34,781 nt of DNA from Dimargaris cristalligena. Lineage: Eukaryota; Kickxellomycota; Dimargaritomycetes; Dimargaritales; Dimargaritaceae. The notes beneath the pieces are model-generated. The model ran no database searches and was not told where the DNA came from. It worked only from the letters and a program-made list of their open reading frames with translations. This document shows, one piece after another, positions 29,101 through 34,781 of this stretch; position 1 is the first letter of the stretch; every line of letters begins with the position of its first letter. The position numbers and the translations under genes were made by a program. The DNA lies in the NCBI GenBank assembly GCA_027576995.1, contig JANBQC010000282.1:1-34781 (forward strand), read 5' to 3'.

Positions 29101-30166
29101 TTTTGTGATGCGCCATCGTTACATTAACCGTCTCCATGCCCATACCGACGCTCCCAACGCGGCCCACAATACCAAGAATCGCCTAATCAATGCCAATACG
29201 CTCCATCTCAAGGTTATATTGAACCACGAGACCCGAATTCTCATTGCGATTCCACGCACTGCTGTATTCAGTGTGCTTTGGGATAAGGTGATTACTAAAT
29301 TCAGTAAGGCCGGGGTGGCGTCATTGGCCCAACTTAAAACCATGACCCTCATGTATATCTGGGACGATCGGTTCGAAGTGGTCAACAATAACACGTCGTG
29401 GCGCGAAGCTCTGAGTTTGGTGGATAATCTCTACCATCAATCACCGGTGGATCAATCGGCACCGCCCACTCCCGCTGCCGTCGACGACGTACCAGTCGCC
29501 CAACCGTCAACCACTGCCAATTCCACTTATACGGATGCTGCTCTGTCGCCTTCCAAGTCATTCAGCTCCCTGCCATCCGCTCTGTCCCGGAGCTCCTCAA
29601 CCCTGTTTGGGCGCCGTCGTAAGGGCCGTACGCCTACGACCGGACCCAAGAACTCTGCCTTGGATATTTCCCAATACCAATCAATCGTCCCGAGGAGGGG
29701 GCGCTCCTCCTCCTCAACGAACAACTCCGCACCTTCCACCGATCAGGGCTTTGAGTCAGTTGGTAAATTAGTGCTTTACTTGGTTCCCAGTGAGATGTTG
29801 GTCCAGTCTGGTCGCAAGGCCATGTTCATGAATATCCCCGCTCAATTGATGGATTCAGCCATTGAGGCTTCCTCACTGGGCGATACCCCCCGGGGAGCCA
29901 TGATATTCGAGAATAACTACCCTCGTAATGTCATGTCACCCGCTGGTGCCGAGTCCCAGCCTACCCCGACCTCCGCCGGTTATACCAACGACGCATCGCG
30001 AGTGGCACCTTATGCGACCACGAATGGCATAGAAGAGGGAGGATCCTCCCATCATTACGAGGAGGCATCGACTTCTTATTTCCCGTTGCAACACGCTGCT
30101 TCACCCTTAGGTCCGCGGACGGCCGGTAGCAGTAGTGGTCATCTACCAGGCATTTATTCGTGTTAG
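26159..30166 (+). CDS. PX-domain protein with two PB1-like segments (Bem1/p40phox-like scaffold)
   Basis: This frame is 1335 residues without introns; ATG 26159 is chosen for its CACCATG context and because the PX domain follows at once. PX domains bind phosphoinositides. Here residues about 20-155 show the PX pattern: FTHFLHFYKQF, then LPRL, then a basic stretch and VSTSKTIAEFFGVW, as in the Bem1 PX end. Long Ser/Pro/Thr-rich linkers follow. A first PB1-like segment lies near 552-665 (VQTRIYLNGTILVTIP ... QSFVLVYDTPVGR). A second, clearer one is near 1012-1095 (LHLKVILNHETRILIAIP ... TLMYIWDDRFEVV). PX with PB1 occurs in Bem1 (polarity) and p40phox, but no SH3 domain is visible here. A membrane-associated signalling scaffold is the best guess; the exact orthologue is not identified. 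Confidence 0.72.
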   Translation: MSESYFPTVSYAPSISSLKVITFWKRLPSQEIWFRIAVTPTASLETPSRGSRIWIDPKKPNQPVETQLDSVYCIQRTFTHFLHFYKQFSEEFADRRDIHQSLPRLVDRRSMLISKDKDAQRKSELLDQLFVRLLQWPTQVSTSKTIAEFFGVWYCDVDNMGNYSHIPTPNGCLPTIQYPAAGTEERSLSSLQANGPRSSLKSIPYLNHTKSYPDLKSSGKAPAAGAPAPILRPHRSSNNLRQLPNGGAEQVAAASPRRSRSMPSRPGLSPASKSPQKPVPTGSTTLKSSKSLSSGLRRLASTTLARKLTQTFNSRNPPPPSVPVIKNESAANSSNVPLHLTSPDVSTDVPQGSESISHPEPKALPETSTVDYYDNSPTELPLVSASESAPLPRIPSVLFSSSLGNLHDLQQQLDGIQVPSTASPLVEPVSEPEPVPESPPPSPAPVIRHGRLANMQRANTTSKIQGRAKAARLQRIKLGLLGRSDGSDSDNGGASDRSAPPTPPPPFSQLRRNHTTLGRMTGANSRHGVVASPTDSTSTLNRSLSSNDRANNTVQTRIYLNGTILVTIPLLRSELTKPASPRARQAARSTSVEFSRIYTSILRHLHALGGPKAAQASQQIQSFVLVYDTPVGRAVARSEEEIVRAIQSGPRQISCHVIDQADFRLEDAIALSEAQSPSAASDHATQFLPGLNSPQLPPMPISSGPSSPANLNTARPVAPSPAATDAPLGNLSRTPSHDRLAAATNAPQRPPRRDLTNGRRTGGPRLPMNKATATVRATPNPKHLVLNSPPQIKDLLSQSPSTFPQELGVATPTFGRMEAEAMLIQQQHSNEAGANPVAPLTSNLPQFSDFTSTASGGSDYLHSSNESIHNYTAVNSNDNGNASSLTTSHSLVRPKRPSALNQMAEEDPTPQTKGNRTTMGLQVMDSPALPTPFEMSAYKFESESLADTLSPISPATPLGSTDSTASAPPAMRRHPTLSKSNFVMRHRYINRLHAHTDAPNAAHNTKNRLINANTLHLKVILNHETRILIAIPRTAVFSVLWDKVITKFSKAGVASLAQLKTMTLMYIWDDRFEVVNNNTSWREALSLVDNLYHQSPVDQSAPPTPAAVDDVPVAQPSTTANSTYTDAALSPSKSFSSLPSALSRSSSTLFGRRRKGRTPTTGPKNSALDISQYQSIVPRRGRSSSSTNNSAPSTDQGFESVGKLVLYLVPSEMLVQSGRKAMFMNIPAQLMDSAIEASSLGDTPRGAMIFENNYPRNVMSPAGAESQPTPTSAGYTNDASRVAPYATTNGIEEGGSSHHYEEASTSYFPLQHAASPLGPRTAGSSSGHLPGIYSC

Positions 30167-30761
30167 ATGGAGGACAACCCACTGTGTAATTTAGCCGAGT
30201 ATCGTCAGCTCTGACTATTTACCAGTGTCTATTAGAATTGGATTATAAGTATATTTTTATATTATTGTTAAAAAAGTCTATGAAAATACCCTTTGGTGTT
30301 TAAGGATTTGTTTTAAACAACGACAAAAAAAAACAATCGATTTTGATACATTTGCTATGCTCGTATCCCGTAAACCAACCAATCCCTGATGATTTGAGCT
30401 CATCATTGAATTATGTTAAAAACCATTAGGTTCTGTACTATGCCTTTATTATTATCCCTCAACGTGTATTTCGATATTCACTATCCTCAATTTTCATTAG
30501 TATATTCTCACCCTGAACTAGACTGTCGCAAATGGCTCATCCAACCTTGGTAACCCTTTGTCGAGCGTTTCCCCCTGCAAAACCCCATTTACATCGTTAC
30601 ATACCGGCATTTAAGCATAATTATATTACCTTGCTCATCCTTATTTACAATGCGTAGAGTCATTTTTTTTACCACCCTTGATCATCAATCGATTAGGCCC
30701 AACCTAACCCCCGAACTCCGGCATGTTTTCAGTTTCTGTTCAATAAAATTGTTATTACACC

Positions 30762-30905
30762 ATATGGGAGAGGTTCAACCAAGCTGTATAACAAAAAATC
30801 CGTTGATTGAAGTGAATATTACTGGTTGAAAATAAATATCCCATATATTATCCTATACACGTATCATTTAAAACCTTATACAGCTGGGCCGCATTTCACC
30901 CATAT
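30762..30905. mobile_element. MITE-like repeat, copy 2 (144 bp)
   Basis: Same length and orientation as copy 1 at 19382-19525, about 83% identical, with the same ATATGGG and CCCATAT ends. Flanking bases differ between the copies, which supports two separate insertions rather than a segmental duplication. Divergence is concentrated in the centre (about 30801-30815). Confidence 0.75.
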
Positions 30906-32134
30906 CAAACCTACCTGGTCATTTCACAGTTTCTTCCCTAAAAAAGGGGACTGTAATCTTACTTAAAAATCGAATATTCCAATTATTTACAAAACGCTTC
31001 AATAAATATTTTTTTGAATAAGGTTGGCTGTTTTACTTTCCACCGACGGTGGCGGAGATGTCGGAATAGTGCTTTGTTAAAGCAATAGCAACCCCTCCGT
31101 CATATCGACATTAACAATTCCAGAAATAATCTTACAAGGTAAAATCGATAAAGGTAGACTTCGCTCAGCCCTACATTTTGCAGCAATACATTTGTGTTGT
31201 AACCCACACCTCGAGAGTAGGATATATACGAATGTATGAAATTTGGCCAGATTGTAAAAGTTTTTGGACGATAAATGTATGGGAAGATAGAATGAGGCTC
31301 ATATTTAGCCTGCTGTTTTTGCCACATTCTGCGGAGTTTTTGTTATACAATCTGATTCAATCTCTTATATATAAGGTTTTCCGGATGAAAATTAAATTAA
31401 TGTTTACGCGTTGAGCGGAGGTTGCGCTAGTGGATTCAAAGAATCTAGCCATCCTTAGAAATCTTTGAAACCAAACATAACCTACCTACCTATTACTACC
31501 AACACAGCAAACTATTATACTGGTATTGAAGCATAATGCAGGGGAGGGTCATATAAGCTGGTTGCTATGGCACGGGTGAATGAGAATATATATCGGGTAA
31601 AGAACGGTCTACAAGGCCAGCCAGCAATGAATTGAATGGTTACCGTTGGTTACTAATGGCGGAGAAGTCTTTTCTCAAAGGAGCACACTCTTGATATTTA
31701 TTTCCTATCAAGTAGATTGGCGGCTTCACCGCCGTCCTTGTCCATCAGTGAGATATAATCATCTATCGTATTGAGTTGGCGCGTACTATACTAGCTGAGC
31801 GAGCTTGCCTTTAGTTATTGGGCATCAATTGAATTGTGAGTTGATTTCCAAGGTGCTCCTGAATGAGGGCTTCACCAGGCATCCTTCAAATGCTATTAAC
31901 GTTGATCATAGAGCCCTCGGCAATAACACCCCCATTGTATGATGGTGGCCAGGTGGGGTGTTTTCATTTATGAATTTTGTAGGATATTTCAATTTTTAAT
32001 CAAACGGTGGCTTTTCCATGAATAATAGCAATCATGGTGATTGCCATTCATCATTAATTTTCCAATGGCTGGACTGCTTTAAACCTAACTGATTGTACAA
32101 TGCATTCGGATATTGGATATTCCCCAGGGGAAGG

Positions 32135-32142
32135 TATAAAAG
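32135..32142 (+). promoter_or_regulatory. TATA box of the F-box/LRR-like gene
   Basis: TATAAAAG lies 254 bp upstream of the ATG at 32389, followed by a CT-rich stretch that could be the transcribed leader. It is the clearest TATA element in front of a host gene in this window. Confidence 0.55.
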
Positions 32143-32388
32143 CGGACCACTTCGACTTTGGTAATAACTATATCGCATCATTTGTACATCTCACTTTCTA
32201 GTTTGTTGTCAGTAAATCGACCATTCTCTAGCTATTCCCGTTTAACCTATCCAAAGCAAGATCGAACAACTGCCCAATCTCGTACGCCTTTAAAATTTCA
32301 CTTTTTGAAACCTAATCCTATCGATCACTCTTTTCATTACTACACCTTATCCATTTGAGGTAAAAATTGTCCTATTTACTCCCCAATT

Positions 32389-33828
32389 ATGCCCCATACG
32401 CCAGTTTTAAGAAACACAGCTCCCACGCAATCGGCCGGGTTGAAATTACTCAAATATGTATTCCACCCGGATCAAGCCAAAATAGGTAAAAAAATTCTAA
32501 GCTACTGCAACTATCAGGAAAAATGTAATGTAGGGATCCTTTGCCGCTCGCTGCACAAGCTAGTGGCGCCGGAGAAAGGGGGCCCCTATAGCCACCCCCC
32601 ATCGGTTTCCTTGGCGGAAATCGATAAGAGGGCGGTCCTTTACCAAACGTTCATACGCCAGTACCCCGACACCCTGCAGACCCTGCGCTTTAATATTACC
32701 GATGAACAGGCATTCAAGTTCGAGTGGGAGGAAATGTGCAAACGCCACACCCACATCTTGTATAAAGTCAACCATTGGAAGAACCTCGCCTTTAGCATGA
32801 AGTCCCTTGCTCCGTGCTGGCCCCTGATCATGCGCAAGCTCGCTAAAATCCTGCCCTGTCGGTTAAATTCCCGCACCCTGTACATCAACACGACCACCCA
32901 CTGTCCCGACGGCGACGGAGAAGGGAGCAGAATCGAAAATTTGGACTGGCTGGGTCACCTCTACCACCATTCCCCCCAGGTGCCCGAGTTCCTAGGCCAT
33001 ATTACCAGGCTTATCTTCATATGTCGGACCTCCATCGATTCGACCTGGATATACCGGTTTTTGGCGCCATTTAAAAATTTAAAATGCCTAGAACTGAATA
33101 TCCCGATGATTGATGATGACTTTGCCCAGGTGATTCAGCAACACTGGTCCAGTCTCACTTCGCTAAGACTGAACAGTGATTATTGGGCTAATCCAGTAAT
33201 ACTCGACCCCCAGCAGGGTGTTTTTAGAAACTTGACGGCCCTCAATCTGGGGCTGAAAGTTGAGAAGGGGCAACAGGTGAATTTAGGGGTCCTCAACCCC
33301 ACTAGCTACCCCCATTTAAGGCGCCTGTGCTTGTGCACCACTCTTACCAAAATGGGTCAACTACAACACCCCGTGATTATGGATGGAGTGTCCGAGGGTT
33401 TCCGTCAGTTCATCAGGCAGAGCTGGCCCCAGTTGAAATCCCTAACACTCTGCCATATCTACTTGGATGGTCAAATGGCGGACCTGCTGGCAAAAAATGC
33501 CCCCAATCTACGTCACTTACGCATTATGAGTTGCCCTTCCATGGGTGATTTGTGTACCCAATGGCTGTCCAAATGTACTAATTTGCGCAATCTGGTGCTT
33601 AGTTTCACTGATAGCGAGGAGCTGGAGAGACTTGTGATAAATGGACTTTATAGTGAAACATTGACATTTCTCTGTATTATGACCTGTCATAATATATTGG
33701 ACCCCTCCCGTTTGAAGATTCGATTACCCAGTCTCGTAAGGGTGCTTTACAGAGCCTCAATCAACCATAATAATCTATATTCTAAGCCAAATTTTGTCGA
33801 GGCTGTATGTATGAAATTGGGGCTTTAG
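32389..33828 (+). CDS. F-box/leucine-rich-repeat-like protein
   Basis: This is a 479-residue intron-free frame. Residues about 30-65 (IGKKILSYCNYQEKCNVGILCRSLHKL by pattern: Ile-x2-x-Ile-Leu ... Cys-Arg-Ser-Leu) resemble an F-box, the Skp1-binding module of SCF ubiquitin ligases. From about 225 to 440 there are irregular leucine-rich strands: NLKCLELNI, SLTSLRLN, NLTALNLGL, HLRRLCLC, QLKSLTLCHIYLDG, NLRHLRIMSCPSMGD, NLRNLVLSF. These fit the substrate-recognition repeats of FBXL proteins. No signal peptide or membrane span is seen. The F-box match is weak, so a plain LRR protein is the alternative. The target is unknown. Confidence 0.72.
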   Translation: MPHTPVLRNTAPTQSAGLKLLKYVFHPDQAKIGKKILSYCNYQEKCNVGILCRSLHKLVAPEKGGPYSHPPSVSLAEIDKRAVLYQTFIRQYPDTLQTLRFNITDEQAFKFEWEEMCKRHTHILYKVNHWKNLAFSMKSLAPCWPLIMRKLAKILPCRLNSRTLYINTTTHCPDGDGEGSRIENLDWLGHLYHHSPQVPEFLGHITRLIFICRTSIDSTWIYRFLAPFKNLKCLELNIPMIDDDFAQVIQQHWSSLTSLRLNSDYWANPVILDPQQGVFRNLTALNLGLKVEKGQQVNLGVLNPTSYPHLRRLCLCTTLTKMGQLQHPVIMDGVSEGFRQFIRQSWPQLKSLTLCHIYLDGQMADLLAKNAPNLRHLRIMSCPSMGDLCTQWLSKCTNLRNLVLSFTDSEELERLVINGLYSETLTFLCIMTCHNILDPSRLKIRLPSLVRVLYRASINHNNLYSKPNFVEAVCMKLGL

Positions 33829-33895
33829 CTTCAATAACTCAAGAACTTGAATAGTTAATATTTAGTGGTGGTTTATCATTCTAACTTGTTTTTTT

Positions 33896-33911
33896 CACTA
33901 GTAAACTAGTG
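33896..33911. repeat. 16-bp palindrome
   Basis: CACTAGT (33896-33902), AA, ACTAGTG (33905-33911): a perfect 7-bp inverted repeat 68 bases after the F-box-like stop codon. It could form a 3' UTR hairpin; no function is established. Confidence 0.6.
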
Positions 33912-34144
33912 GACTATATATATATAAGATTTTAATTTCTTTCTTATTAAATTTACAATTGTATAGTGCCAGAAGCTAGAGGGGATCACATCCAAAGGGA
34001 GTCAAATATGCCCAGCATGGGCTAAAATATTAGTAAATATTAGAATATTTGTCCAGGGTGAGTATTAGAAAATTTTATGAAATAAAAGGGTGTGAAGGGT
34101 ACTCCATAAATAACAGCATTATATAAAATGAATAAGATGAATAG

Positions 34145-34357
34145 AAAAGGGTGTATTAACCTCTTTGTGTACCTCACCCATTGGTTTGTCAATTCAACAT
34201 GATGGCTAAAACTAGGCAATACTGGGATCATTAGAAATGATATTTGTAAAAATAATGGTTTTATCATTATTTGAAGTTTCCAAGTTATTTTTCCTAAATA
34301 AAATATTGTTGATCTAGTGTATTCATCAATTACTATGAACAGCTGATTTCCCACATT
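34145..34357 (-). pseudogene. Possible relic of a retroelement integrase core
   Basis: A minus-strand frame contains LFIVIDEYTRSTIFYL, which resembles the first catalytic block of rve integrases (hydrophobic-x-V/I-D-x-Y/F-S/T-R/K). About 50 residues later comes HHVELTNQWVRYTKRL, reminiscent of the HPQTNGQVER block around the catalytic Glu. The middle block with DNG is missing and no good start codon is present, so this would be an internally deleted, decayed copy. The match is by eye and may be chance in AT-rich DNA. Confidence 0.3.
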
Positions 34358-34781
34358 GAATTATATTATCAGCACTCAGGACAGTTACCTCTATATAATT
34401 GCATCACAAGCTATAGGCATTGGCACAGCTTTTTATGCTGAGAAGACTAAGGGCATAGACCCAGAACTAATATAATTTTTCTGGGAAATACTACTAATAA
34501 ATATGATGAAAGTATATAATAATGAATAGTGAATATAGTTATACTGAATAGGGGAATAAATAAGTGTGAACTACCAAAGGGAGGTAATTCAATCCCCACA
34601 CCCTATTAAGAGAATATAGTGATGTTAGCTACTAAAGCCCCAACTGAGGAGATAATAGTGATTACCTTAGTTATTAAGTACTGTAATAATTTAAATGCAT
34701 CCCCAGTGTAAAGAACTGAACTCAAATCCTTAAAAACTGAACTTTATTTGAAAAGATAGATAATAAAAGGGAAAGGTGATG

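Larger units (their letters stand above)
30167..32388. other. Intergenic, contains second MITE-like repeat
   Basis: AT-rich spacer between the PX gene and the F-box-like gene. It includes the 144-bp repeat at 30762-30905 and a TATA box at 32135. Short frames at 31100-31414 occur on both strands in AT-rich sequence and show no motif. No RNA gene is recognised. Confidence 0.55.
33829..34781. other. AT-rich terminal region
   Basis: After the F-box-like gene the sequence becomes strongly AT-rich. It holds a small palindrome at 33896-33911, a (TA)n run near 33916-33926, and two stretches resembling retroelement protein fragments. No complete gene is visible. Confidence 0.5.

Overview
The window looks like nuclear DNA from a fungus, probably an early-diverging lineage (inference). 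It carries a TFIIIB subunit with the fungal Bdp1 N-terminus, a Pmc1-type calcium pump, a PX/PB1 scaffold protein, an F-box/LRR-like protein, and one short-consensus intron (GTAAGT...TTAG). Genes are long, mostly intron-free and separated by 2-5 kb of AT-richer DNA. Coding stretches are clearly richer in GC than the spacers.

Layout. (1) 50-5480, minus strand: an LTR retrotransposon of Ty3/gypsy domain order, with intact gag and pol, a 303-bp 5' LTR and only a 121-bp remnant of the 3' LTR at the window edge. (2) 7376-12181, minus: a 1601-residue PMCA/Pmc1-type Ca2+ ATPase with two large low-complexity insertions. (3) 12182-17449: a long gene-free stretch. (4) 17450-19177, plus: BDP1. (5) 21655-22600, plus: a two-exon secreted CAP-domain protein. 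(6) 26159-30166, plus: a 1335-residue PX protein with two PB1-like segments, preceded by a pyrimidine-rich leader. (7) 32389-33828, plus: an F-box/LRR-like protein. (8) 33829-34781: AT-rich DNA with a possible integrase relic. Two 144-bp copies of a MITE-like repeat, about 83% identical, lie at 19382 and 30762.

The host genes do not form a pathway; each looks like an independent transcription unit. The coherent system here is the retrotransposon. Its sequence suggests (a) gag-pol expression by -1 ribosomal frameshifting at a G GGA AAA heptamer two codons before the gag stop; (b) self-primed reverse transcription of the Tf1/sushi kind, from a perfect 14-nt complementarity between the predicted mRNA 5' end and the site just after the 5' LTR; and (c) a pol frame that runs into the LTR. 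Its protease (DQG) and reverse transcriptase (YIDN) active-site motifs are non-canonical.

Limits: no similarity search or folding was run. Family calls rest on motifs read by eye, and residue positions are approximate.
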